NCBI GenBank assembly: GCA_013619005.1
Contig: JABXKY010000070.1
Span: 1 to 11,758 of the forward strand
Reading direction: 5' to 3'
From: Candidatus Bathyarchaeota archaeon
GTDB lineage: Archaea > Thermoproteota > Bathyarchaeia > TCS64
Length of the DNA stretch: 11,758 nt
Shown: piece after piece, positions 1-6,170 of the stretch
How the letters are laid out: every line of letters starts with the position of its first letter
How positions within the stretch are numbered: position 1 is the first letter of the stretch
Made by a program: the position numbers and the translations under genes
Notes under the pieces: generated by a model
The model's input: only the letters and a program-made list of their open reading frames with translations
What the model was told of the DNA's origin: nothing
Database searches by the model: none

Positions 1-290
1 GCCTGAACCAGTACAGCCTCCAGCGCATGGAGAAAGGGACAGTGATGTCCACGGTCACCATTATCAGCGAGAGCCACTTGGCGACCACCCACGTTGGCCT
101 GATGGACTTGAGGAACAATTTTGATGAGCTAATATTCGGAAATATGCACCTCCACATCGAGGGCGGGTATTGCATCGAGATCTTCCTAGTGAAGGGGGAT
201 TCCGATGATATAATGGACTTTATTTCCAAGAGCAAGACAATCAGGGGCGTCATGGAGGTAAACTACACATTGACCCCGGTGTCTTCATAG
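1..290 (+). CDS. NikR-like transcriptional regulator, C-terminal domain (5' end outside window)
   Basis: The frame is open from the first bases and ends at TAG-stop 288-290, so the visible part is the C-terminal ligand-binding (ACT-like) domain of a NikR-family repressor. The N-terminal ribbon-helix-helix DNA-binding domain would lie upstream of the window. The segment MHLHIEGGYCIEIFLVKGD matches the family core H-x-H-x5-C-x-E, whose two His and Cys are nickel ligands in NikR. The ending RGVMEVNYTLTP matches the usual KGVKHGKL-type last strand. By ungapped eye alignment, the fourth nickel ligand (His76 of E. coli NikR) is Asn here, in the RNNFDEL stretch. It may therefore bind another metal or ligand, or bind nickel more weakly. 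It lies directly upstream of and co-directional with the molybdenum hydroxylase operon and could regulate it, but that is inference from position only. The true start cannot be seen. Confidence 0.75.
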   Translation, partial: LNQYSLQRMEKGTVMSTVTIISESHLATTHVGLMDLRNNFDELIFGNMHLHIEGGYCIEIFLVKGDSDDIMDFISKSKTIRGVMEVNYTLTPVSS

Positions 291-314
291 ATTATTCCAG
301 TGAACGGACCTGGC

Positions 315-319
315 TTTTT
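315..319 (+). terminator. Possible T-tract terminator after the NikR-like gene
   Basis: A short run of five T in a pyrimidine-rich stretch lies 25 bases after the stop of the NikR-like gene. Archaeal transcription often ends at such T-tracts without a hairpin. No stem-loop is seen here, and the tract is short, so this is a weak call. Confidence 0.25.
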
Positions 320-378
320 CCTACGAGTCAAAGGCTTCAATGTATTGGGACAGTGCGTGCGTATTCCGCTGGTATCAA

Positions 379-396
379 CGCAGTAGCCCTACTGCG
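379..396. repeat. Perfect inverted repeat beside the promoter, candidate operator
   Basis: The sequence CGCAGTAG-CC-CTACTGCG has 8-bp arms and a 2-base spacer, with no mismatch. It ends 7 bases upstream of the TATA-like box, where archaeal TFB contacts the BRE, so a protein bound here could block initiation. The two-fold symmetry suits a dimeric regulator. Which regulator is unknown; the adjacent NikR-like protein is one candidate. A 2-base loop is too tight for a good RNA hairpin, so a DNA operator is more likely than a terminator. Confidence 0.5.
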
Positions 397-403
397 CGTT
401 CAG

Positions 404-411
404 TTTAAATA
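404..411 (+). promoter_or_regulatory. TATA-like box of the first operon
   Basis: TTTAAATA stands out in a GC-richer stretch. A start of transcription about 25 bases downstream (near 433) would give a leader of roughly 45 bases, which holds the Shine-Dalgarno site at 466-471. Confidence 0.5.
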
Positions 412-465
412 GGAATACGAGTGAAAATCAGTAACATTGGATTGTTCTTAGAGTAAACATTTTGC

Positions 466-471
466 AGGTGA
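466..471 (+). promoter_or_regulatory. Shine-Dalgarno site placed before an ACG codon
   Basis: AGGTGA complements the archaeal 16S rRNA 3' end. The same hexamer is used 5 bases before the ATG of the [2Fe-2S] gene at 7413. Here it stands 6 bases before ACG 478-480, which is in frame with the large subunit. It also contains a GTG (468-470), but that GTG is in a different frame. Confidence 0.45.
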
Positions 472-477
472 CGGGAA

Positions 478-2817
478 ACGAAAAAAGAATTCAAGGTTAT
501 AGGGAAAAAAACTATCCGGAAAGACGGTATCGCGAAAGTAACTGGAAACGAGATTTTCGCTTCCGACATGTCTTTCCCGAATATGTTGTATGGGCGGGTC
601 CTGAAGAGCCCCCATGCACATGCTCACGTTAAGTCGATTGACATTTCAAAAGCAGAAAAAATGGGAGCTGTAACAATCACTCCGGATGAAATTCCAGACG
701 TGACGTACTGCCCGAGGCTCGTGAGCGTTCCAGAGGCAACGTACAAGGACTGGAAGGTCTTAGCCGATAAACCCCACTATGTGGGGGAGGCAATAGGTGC
801 AGTTGCAGCCGAGTCTGAGGAGGATGCCCAGAAAGCACTGGAAGCCATTGAGGTTGAATACGACGTACTTGGGGCATCTTTCGATGCTTTAGAAGCCATG
901 AAGCCCGGGGTTGATCAGGTACATGATGAGATCTACCTTAAAGACGACCTTCTCAAGGTTGAGAACAACATTGGTTGCCAGCTCTCCATCACTGAGGGCG
1001 ATCCCAGTGCATTAGAGAACGCGGACGTCGTCATTGAAAGAACATACCGCACAAACCGTCGTTACCACAACCAGCTTGAAACCAAGTCGGTTGTAGTGCG
1101 GCCGGAAGCTGATGGAGGCATCAGTGTCTGGAGCACAACCCAGACCATCCACAACACAAGGCTCCTGTTACACGACATCTACGGCATCCCCATGGGAAAG
1201 ATCAGGGTCTACAAGGTGGCTTTGGGCGGAAGCTTCGGCTCCAGCATCCACGTAAACCCAGTGGTAAACATTGCGGTTGCCCTGGCGTTGAAAAGCAGGC
1301 GGCCAGTCAAGCTCAGCTATACCAGGGAGGAGGATATGCGGGACCACTGCGCATACCAGATGATATTCAAGCTAAAACTCGGAGCAAACAAGGACGGCAT
1401 GCTAGCCGGGGGACGCCTTGAGGCCTACCTAGACATCGGGGCCCATCAGATACAGGCATACCCCCTACTGGGCTGTATTGTCGGGTGGTGGGTGAGCCTC
1501 TACAAGCTCCCATACAAGGATTACGTTGGGAAGGCAGTCTACACCAACAAAGTTCCCAGCTGCGCCTTCAGGGGGTACGGTAACCCCCAGATCAGCTGGG
1601 TAGTGGAGACAATGATGGACGAGCTGGCAGGCAAGATCGATATTGACCCACTTGACTTTAGGCTGAAGAACTACATCGGTGAGGGCGACCTGTTCTGGGG
1701 GCAGGGCCCTAGCGTCAAGTCCATCATCCAGAGCTGTGGCGTTGAAGAGATACTCACGAGGGGCGCCGAGATGGTTGACTGGTATAACAGACCCAGCCCA
1801 GAGGAACAGACAGGTAGATACAGGCGAGGCTGGGGAGTCGGCAGAGGCTATCACACCAGCAGCGCTGGGGCACCTGTACCCAGCAGCATCGTGGACTTTG
1901 GCGGAGCCATGCTCAAGATGAACGAGGACGGCACCTTCGATTACATCTCCGCCCTAATGGACCATGGCTGTGGAACCCAGGAAGCCCACGTGAAGATAAT
2001 CGCTGAAGACCTCCATGTCCCGGTAGACAAGGTAAACATCATTCGAGGGGACACCGGGACCACGGTCTATGATGTCTGCACCCACGCCTCGAGGGGGGTC
2101 TATAGCGGTGGAGGTGCTGCCCTTAAAGTCGCTATGAAGGTTCAGGAGCAGATCAGGAACTTCGCAGGGAGGATCCTAGACGCCTACCCACATGCAATGC
2201 GAATAAGGTACGACGAGGAGACTGATCGAACCCTACTCTTCGCTGAAGGTATAGAAGGGAGAGAGGTATCGTACCGGGAAATAGCCGAGACCGCTCGACA
2301 CAAGAACTGGGGAACCGTGGCATCCGTTGAAAGCTACAGGCAGCCCAGTTGCCCACCCCACTTCACGGGCTACTTCGTCAAGGTGGAGGTGGATACCTGG
2401 ACGGGCAAGGTTAAACTATTGAAAGTTGTGGCGGGCGCTGACATCGGTACTGTGATAAATCCACTGTTAGCAGCGGGGCAGGTCCACGGCGGGTTCGCTC
2501 AAGGCTGGAGTATGACCACATTGGAGGATATGCCATACGATCCCGTCGACGGGGACCTTGTAAATCGAGGGTCCATGGCCAACTATAAGGTTCCGACAAC
2601 TCAGGACATGCTCGATTTAGATGACTTCACGGTATTTTTCGCGGACACATATGAGCCCACGGGTCCCTATGGAGCCAAGGGCATTGGAGAGGGGGCACTC
2701 AACCCGGTTGCGGGGACGGTGGCAAACGCCATCCAGAATGCTCTGGGTGTGCGATTCTTCCAGTTACCTATCACACCGATCAGGATTCTTGAGGCGCTGA
2801 AGGAGAAGGAGGAGTAA
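478..2817 (+). CDS. Molybdenum hydroxylase large subunit 1 (xanthine dehydrogenase/aldehyde oxidase family)
   Basis: Molybdopterin-binding catalytic subunit, about 780 residues, cytoplasmic, expected to hydroxylate a heterocycle or aldehyde with electrons passing to the FeS and FAD subunits encoded next. The first ATG (568) would cut off about 30 conserved residues. The open frame back to 472 reads KKEFKVIGKKTIRKDGIAK, collinear with KDFLVVGKNVIRTDALDK of the second large subunit. No ATG, GTG or TTG exists in this frame between the stop at 469 and 568, so I place the start at ACG 478, behind AGGTGA. Counting from there, Gln222 (TTQT), Arg365 (AFRGYG) and the catalytic Glu738 (KGIGEG) match xanthine oxidase Gln767, Arg880 and Glu1261. 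The usual GGGFGGKE motif is GGSFGSSI (250-257), so the acidic Glu802 equivalent is lost. FRGYG rather than AYRCSFR argues against a form I CO dehydrogenase. The substrate is unknown. The family is certain; the start is not. Confidence 0.9.
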   Translation, partial: TKKEFKVIGKKTIRKDGIAKVTGNEIFASDMSFPNMLYGRVLKSPHAHAHVKSIDISKAEKMGAVTITPDEIPDVTYCPRLVSVPEATYKDWKVLADKPHYVGEAIGAVAAESEEDAQKALEAIEVEYDVLGASFDALEAMKPGVDQVHDEIYLKDDLLKVENNIGCQLSITEGDPSALENADVVIERTYRTNRRYHNQLETKSVVVRPEADGGISVWSTTQTIHNTRLLLHDIYGIPMGKIRVYKVALGGSFGSSIHVNPVVNIAVALALKSRRPVKLSYTREEDMRDHCAYQMIFKLKLGANKDGMLAGGRLEAYLDIGAHQIQAYPLLGCIVGWWVSLYKLPYKDYVGKAVYTNKVPSCAFRGYGNPQISWVVETMMDELAGKIDIDPLDFRLKNYIGEGDLFWGQGPSVKSIIQSCGVEEILTRGAEMVDWYNRPSPEEQTGRYRRGWGVGRGYHTSSAGAPVPSSIVDFGGAMLKMNEDGTFDYISALMDHGCGTQEAHVKIIAEDLHVPVDKVNIIRGDTGTTVYDVCTHASRGVYSGGGAALKVAMKVQEQIRNFAGRILDAYPHAMRIRYDEETDRTLLFAEGIEGREVSYREIAETARHKNWGTVASVESYRQPSCPPHFTGYFVKVEVDTWTGKVKLLKVVAGADIGTVINPLLAAGQVHGGFAQGWSMTTLEDMPYDPVDGDLVNRGSMANYKVPTTQDMLDLDDFTVFFADTYEPTGPYGAKGIGEGALNPVAGTVANAIQNALGVRFFQLPITPIRILEALKEKEE

Positions 2818-2819
2818 AA

Positions 2820-3725
2820 ATGAGCATCAACAAGGTAAACACACACATCATCCCCATGGAGTTCCAGTACCACGCCCCCACAACACTTGCAGAGGCGGCG
2901 GCGCTTCTCGAGAAATACGGGGCCGAGGCCAAGATACTGGCCGGGGGCACTGATCTGATCCCCCACATGAAGCAGAGAAAAGTGGAAACTATCCACGTCA
3001 TCAACATCAAAAAGATTCCAGACCTCGCGTGTATCAAGGAGACTTCAAAAGGCATAGAGATTGGAGCTAATACAAGGCTTCGGGCAATTGAGCTGTCACC
3101 GCTTGTCAAGGAAAAAATTCCGCTTCTGAGTGAGGCAGCTGCTACCGTTGGCTCGGTTCAGATAAGGAACTTAGGTACTGTGGGTGGAAATATCTGTAAC
3201 GCGAGCCCAAGCGCGGACATGGCCACACCACTTCTGGCCTTGGATACTATAGTTCACGTCTATGGCAAGGAGGGAAACAAAGACTACACCCTGGAAGAGT
3301 TCTTCCACGGTAGAGGAGAGGTCAAGCTGGAGCCAGATGAGTTACTCACGGGGATGACCGTCCCCCTTCAACCAAAAAACGCGGGAATGGCATTCGAGAA
3401 AGTGGGGTGGACCGACTTCGATATAGCCACGGTAAATGTGGCGGCGGTGTTAACCCTCAGGGACGGGAAAGTCGATTACTGCCGTGTCACTCTAGGGGCG
3501 TGCTCACCTGCACCAATCAGAGTACTTCAGGCAGAATCAATCCTAGTTGGTGAAGAACCGACAAAGGAACTCTTCAATGAGGCAGTACGTCTAATCGCGG
3601 CGTGCGTTGAACCCAGGGAAACTTGGAGGAGAGCGCCTCCCGAGTACAGGAGAAAAGCATCACAAGCCCTCGCGATAGACGCGTTGACTAGATCTGTAGA
3701 AAAAGCAAGGAGGCTCTCACAATGA
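2820..3725 (+). CDS. Molybdenum hydroxylase FAD-binding subunit 1
   Basis: Medium subunit (301 residues) of the heterotrimeric hydroxylase. It carries the FAD that passes electrons from the [2Fe-2S] clusters to an outside acceptor. It shows the two FAD-pyrophosphate signatures of the CoxM/XdhB family: AGGTDL at residues 41-46 and TVGGNICNASPSAD at 120-133. There is no extra four-cysteine insertion, so it is not like the 4-hydroxybenzoyl-CoA reductase beta subunit with its additional [4Fe-4S] cluster. The start at 2820 has GGAGG (2808-2812) 7 bases ahead and lies 2 bases after the large-subunit stop. A later ATG (2856) has no such site. The end overlaps the next gene by 4 bases (ATGA), a sign of translational coupling. 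The acceptor (NAD, ferredoxin or other) cannot be told from the sequence. Confidence 0.93.
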   Translation: MSINKVNTHIIPMEFQYHAPTTLAEAAALLEKYGAEAKILAGGTDLIPHMKQRKVETIHVINIKKIPDLACIKETSKGIEIGANTRLRAIELSPLVKEKIPLLSEAAATVGSVQIRNLGTVGGNICNASPSADMATPLLALDTIVHVYGKEGNKDYTLEEFFHGRGEVKLEPDELLTGMTVPLQPKNAGMAFEKVGWTDFDIATVNVAAVLTLRDGKVDYCRVTLGACSPAPIRVLQAESILVGEEPTKELFNEAVRLIAACVEPRETWRRAPPEYRRKASQALAIDALTRSVEKARRLSQ

Positions 3726-4186
3726 AAATAGAGATCACGGTAAACGGCAGACTACGGCAGTTTGACGTTGAACCTAACAAGCTCCTACTAAACCTAGTCA
3801 GGGATGAACTGTACCTTACAGGCACAAAGTACGGGTGTGGTATCGGCGAGTGCGGTGCATGTACTGTTCACCTTGACGGGGAGGCTGTTCTTGCCTGCAT
3901 GATTCTAGCGGTTGACGCTGACGGTAAACATGTTGATACCATAGAAGGAGTAGCTGAGGACGGTAAACTAGACCCGGTCCAGGAATCCTTTATCGAGGAG
4001 GGAGCCATCCAGTGTGGCTTCTGCACACCGGGCTTCATCATGACCACCAAGGCTCTCCTAAAGGAGAACCCTAACCCAACCGAAGACGAGATTCGAGAAT
4101 ACCTGAAGGGTAACTACTGTCGCTGTACGGGCTACGTGAACATCATTAACGCGGTTCAGTCAGCAGCCAAGAAGCTACGATCCTAG
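3722..4186 (+). CDS. Molybdenum hydroxylase [2Fe-2S] subunit 1
   Basis: Small subunit (154 residues) that relays electrons from the molybdenum site to FAD through two [2Fe-2S] clusters. The N-terminal plant-ferredoxin-like domain has Cys39, Cys44, Cys47 and Cys59 (CGIGECGAC then LAC). The C-terminal helical domain has Cys98, Cys101, Cys133 and Cys135 (QCGFC and YCRC). All eight ligands are present and the length is normal for CoxS/XdhC-type FeS subunits. The ATG overlaps the FAD subunit stop and is preceded by AAGGAGG at 3707-3713. A 9-base gap leads to the MocA-like gene. The eight cysteines sit at the same residue numbers as in the second copy on the other strand. Confidence 0.95.
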   Translation: MKIEITVNGRLRQFDVEPNKLLLNLVRDELYLTGTKYGCGIGECGACTVHLDGEAVLACMILAVDADGKHVDTIEGVAEDGKLDPVQESFIEEGAIQCGFCTPGFIMTTKALLKENPNPTEDEIREYLKGNYCRCTGYVNIINAVQSAAKKLRS

Positions 4187-4195
4187 GCGTCAGAC

Positions 4196-4780
4196 ATGAA
4201 GCTTGCAGCTATAGTCCTGGCGGCGGGCAAGTCCAGCCGCATGGGCGCCAACAAGCTTCTACTAGAGGTGGGGGGCAAGAGGGTCCTCGACCATATTTTA
4301 TCTAAACTCAACCCAATCCCCACGATAGTCGTGCTCGGACACAGACCAGAGGACATCAGGGGCCTCACGGAGGACCAAGGAGCCACGACCGTTCATAACC
4401 CGAACTACGAGATGGGGATGACCACCAGTTTCCAGGCTGGCTTGAGGGCCCTTCCCGATGATATCGACGCTGTCTTCATGGTTCTCAGTGATACATTCGG
4501 GTTCAAGCCGGAGCTTCTAGCGAGGATGGTTGATGGATTGGAGGAAAAAGGTGAAGCCCTCATTGTGAGTCCCATTCATGAGTCTAAACGCGGGCACCCA
4601 GTCCTGTTCAGGAGAGAAATCCTTGAGGAGTTCATGGAGCTCGGTGATAACGAGACCATGAAGGACGTGGTGAACCGCCACGAGTCAAGACACATCTACG
4701 TGGAATCGGACATCTGGGCCACCATCGACCTGGATACCCCCGAGGACCTTGAGAGGATCAGGAAGCTCTGGGTTAGCTAA
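4196..4780 (+). CDS. mocA: MocA-like molybdenum cofactor nucleotidyltransferase
   Basis: A 194-residue NTP-transferase fold protein, expected to join CMP to Mo-molybdopterin and give the cytosine dinucleotide cofactor used by this hydroxylase family. The N-terminal signature LAAGKSSRMG...NKLL (residues 8-23) is of the MocA type (LAAG-x-S-x-RMG) rather than the LAGG of GTP-using MobA. Asp99 in VLSDT is placed as the metal-binding Asp, although the following Pro of the usual D-x-P is absent. KRGHPVLF (131-138) and DLDTPED (178-184) are further family motifs. It is the last gene of the + operon. With no second copy in the window, it may serve both hydroxylases. CTP specificity is inferred from the motif and context. 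Its last 8 bases overlap the convergent PLP enzyme gene. Confidence 0.85.
   Translation: MKLAAIVLAAGKSSRMGANKLLLEVGGKRVLDHILSKLNPIPTIVVLGHRPEDIRGLTEDQGATTVHNPNYEMGMTTSFQAGLRALPDDIDAVFMVLSDTFGFKPELLARMVDGLEEKGEALIVSPIHESKRGHPVLFRREILEEFMELGDNETMKDVVNRHESRHIYVESDIWATIDLDTPEDLERIRKLWVS
4773..4780. repeat. Palindromic overlap holding both convergent stop codons
   Basis: TTAGCTAA is self-complementary. It supplies the terminal AGC-TAA (Ser-stop) of the MocA-like gene on the + strand and of the PLP enzyme gene on the - strand. There is no intergenic space for a terminator between the two operons, so their transcripts must overlap unless termination occurs inside coding sequence. Confidence 0.85.
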
Positions 4781-5942
4781 GCATCGCCCTTAACGCTTCA
4801 ACTATCTCCTTTTCCTCGCCCGCATTGAGGCAGTCAAAGGCTATCCCGATGCGGTTGTCCCTCTTCCCCGTCATGCTGGTCTCGACCCAGATGCTGGGAT
4901 CAAGCTCTCTAAGGCTGAAAGCGAGGTCCCGGGCCGATATCGAGTCCTCGAAGGTGACCATGGCCCTGACGTTCCAAGGCTCAGGGGCTGTTACCTCAGC
5001 CCTTGACACGCCTTTCAGGTCCTTCAGCTCATCCACGACCCATTGGGCCCTATCACTCCAGCTTGAGAACTCGGTTTTTTCCTCCTCGGGCGTTACCTCA
5101 AGGAACAGCCTGAGTGCCACAAGCAAGCCAACCATCTGGGTCCTGTCCACCTTCATGCCGCGGCCCAGTCCGTTGAAGGGAGATGCTTGCAGCTTCGCCA
5201 TCCTGATGAGGTCCTCCCTCCCGAAGAGGATGCCCGTGTCGTTGGGTCCCTTAATCTGTTTGCCGCCGCTCACCGCGATGAGGTCCGCCCCTGACCTCGC
5301 GTACTTTTTCAGGTTCGACCGAGGCAGGACGTTCCCAGCCGCATCAACTACGACTGGGATACCATGTCTCCTGCCTAACTTGATGGTCTCCTCAAGGGAT
5401 ACTCCGCTACCCTCGCGGTGAGAGCTGAAGGCGATGAGACAGGTGTCGTCCGTGATGGCGTCCTCAAGCTCGTTGACTGTGCACCTTTCCTCGTTACCCG
5501 CGTATGTGATCCTGCAACCGATGCTGGTGTACGCGAACTCGTAGGGGTTCCTGTGGGTCCTTTGCAGTATCACCTCGTTTCTCATCCCCGATGTGTCAGG
5601 CAGCCTCTGTATCAGGCTCTTCCACGGGCCGTCAATGGGCTGGAGCCTCTCGTATGGCTTGATGCTATGCTTCTCCAGTCCGCTGCCCATGAGAAGGCAG
5701 GCGGCAGCCCCCAGCTGGAGTGATGAGGTCGCCCCGGCGGTGATCATGCCCGCCTCTGAGCCTACCAGTTCCGCGATCTCCTTGCTGACTTGGTCCTGTA
5801 GCTCCATCATTATGACGTACTGGCCTGCGGCGTTTTTCATGGCGTCCATGACCCTTGGGTCGACGATGCTGCCCCCCAGGTGGGTCGCGGTGCTGCACGC
5901 GTTGATGACCCTCCTTACTCCGAGCTCACGATACGGGTTCAA
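4773..5942 (-). CDS. SelA/DgaE-like PLP-dependent enzyme
   Basis: Fold-type I PLP enzyme (about 389 residues) of the family grouping L-seryl-tRNA(Sec) selenium transferase (SelA) and D-glucosaminate-6-phosphate ammonia-lyase (DgaE). It opens with the family-typical NPYRELGVRRVINACST. The phosphate-binding TAGATS is near residues 68-73, the cofactor Asp200 lies in VVVDAAG, and the PLP lysine is Lys228 in SGGKQIKGP. RTHRNPYEFA is also typical of the non-SelA branch, so tRNA modification is unlikely and an ammonia-lyase, beta-elimination or similar role is more likely. I chose the TTG at 5942 because homologues begin just before NPYREL. A longer reading from TTG 6056 would overlap the small membrane protein gene. 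It is the last gene of the - operon, 52 bases after that gene. Its link to molybdenum hydroxylase chemistry is unknown. Confidence 0.8.
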   Translation of the reverse strand: MNPYRELGVRRVINACSTATHLGGSIVDPRVMDAMKNAAGQYVIMMELQDQVSKEIAELVGSEAGMITAGATSSLQLGAAACLLMGSGLEKHSIKPYERLQPIDGPWKSLIQRLPDTSGMRNEVILQRTHRNPYEFAYTSIGCRITYAGNEERCTVNELEDAITDDTCLIAFSSHREGSGVSLEETIKLGRRHGIPVVVDAAGNVLPRSNLKKYARSGADLIAVSGGKQIKGPNDTGILFGREDLIRMAKLQASPFNGLGRGMKVDRTQMVGLLVALRLFLEVTPEEEKTEFSSWSDRAQWVVDELKDLKGVSRAEVTAPEPWNVRAMVTFEDSISARDLAFSLRELDPSIWVETSMTGKRDNRIGIAFDCLNAGEEKEIVEALRAMLS

Positions 5943-5971
5943 AATAATCAAAATGATGTGTTCGGGTGAGG

Positions 5972-5979
5972 GTTTAACG
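5972..5979 (-). promoter_or_regulatory. Weak TATA-like element before the PLP enzyme gene
   Basis: On the - strand this reads CGTTAAAC. It is placed so that transcription would start near 5950, about 8 bases before the TTG at 5942. That TTG has no Shine-Dalgarno site, so a short-leader message is conceivable. The element is a poor match and the gene may simply be read through from the operon. Confidence 0.2.
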
Positions 5980-5994
5980 TTTTTCAGATGGGTT

Positions 5995-6168
5995 TTACAT
6001 GTCTCCTCTCTGTTTCTCCTCGTACACCCAGACCCTGCCGGACCAACCAGCCACAACTATTCCAGCGCCGACGAGGTACAGTGACCCACGTACCGAAAAG
6101 AGGTGGGCCGCCACGCCGATTAGAATGAGAAAAAAGTCTATCATCCAGTTACGGCGATAGGGCTTCAT
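5995..6168 (-). CDS. Small two-helix membrane protein (57 residues)
   Basis: An ATG 2 bases after the xdhC stop (TGAACATG) opens 57 codons ending in TAA. The product starts MKPYRRNW, then has a hydrophobic stretch at about residues 9-25 (MIDFFLILIGVAAHLFS), a short VRGS turn, a second at about 29-42 (SLYLVGAGIVVAGW), and a charged tail (YEEKQRGDM). This is the pattern of a helical hairpin with a positive N-terminus. The tight spacing to xdhC suggests translational coupling; no strong Shine-Dalgarno site is seen. It fills nearly all the gap between xdhC and the PLP enzyme gene, which would otherwise be empty. I recognise no family. A role as a membrane anchor for the hydroxylase, or in small-molecule transport, would be guesswork. 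It could be spurious, but the hydrophobicity pattern and spacing favour a real gene. Confidence 0.55.
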   Translation of the reverse strand: MKPYRRNWMIDFFLILIGVAAHLFSVRGSLYLVGAGIVVAGWSGRVWVYEEKQRGDM

Positions 6169-6170
6169 GT

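Larger units (their letters stand above)
291..477 (+). promoter_or_regulatory. Intergenic control region of the first molybdenum hydroxylase operon
   Basis: This 187-base gap separates the NikR-like gene from the large-subunit gene. It holds the T-tract at 315-319, a perfect inverted repeat at 379-396, a TATA-like box at 404-411 and a Shine-Dalgarno site at 466-471. A GTG-initiated reading of 11 codons (421-456) lies in the leader, in frame with the large subunit but closed by a stop. I see no sign that it is a real gene. No RNA gene is visible. Confidence 0.6.

Noticed and set aside
1465..1854. 129-codon reading on the - strand inside large subunit 1
   Set aside because: It lies opposite a firmly identified gene, shows no family motif, and is the kind of long shadow frame expected in GC-rich coding DNA.
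478..4186. Possible CO dehydrogenase or 4-hydroxybenzoyl-CoA reductase
   Set aside because: The large subunit has FRGYG instead of the AYRCSFR active-site loop of form I CO dehydrogenase, and the FAD subunit lacks the extra [4Fe-4S] insertion of the reductase.
5943..6056. N-terminal extension of the PLP enzyme from TTG 6056
   Set aside because: Homologues begin just before NPYREL, and the extension would overlap the small membrane protein gene in another frame.
4825..6084. Three + strand readings (198, 101 and 163 codons) opposite the PLP enzyme and small membrane protein genes
   Set aside because: Antisense to the PLP enzyme, whose cofactor motifs are clear; they overlap each other and show no domain of their own.
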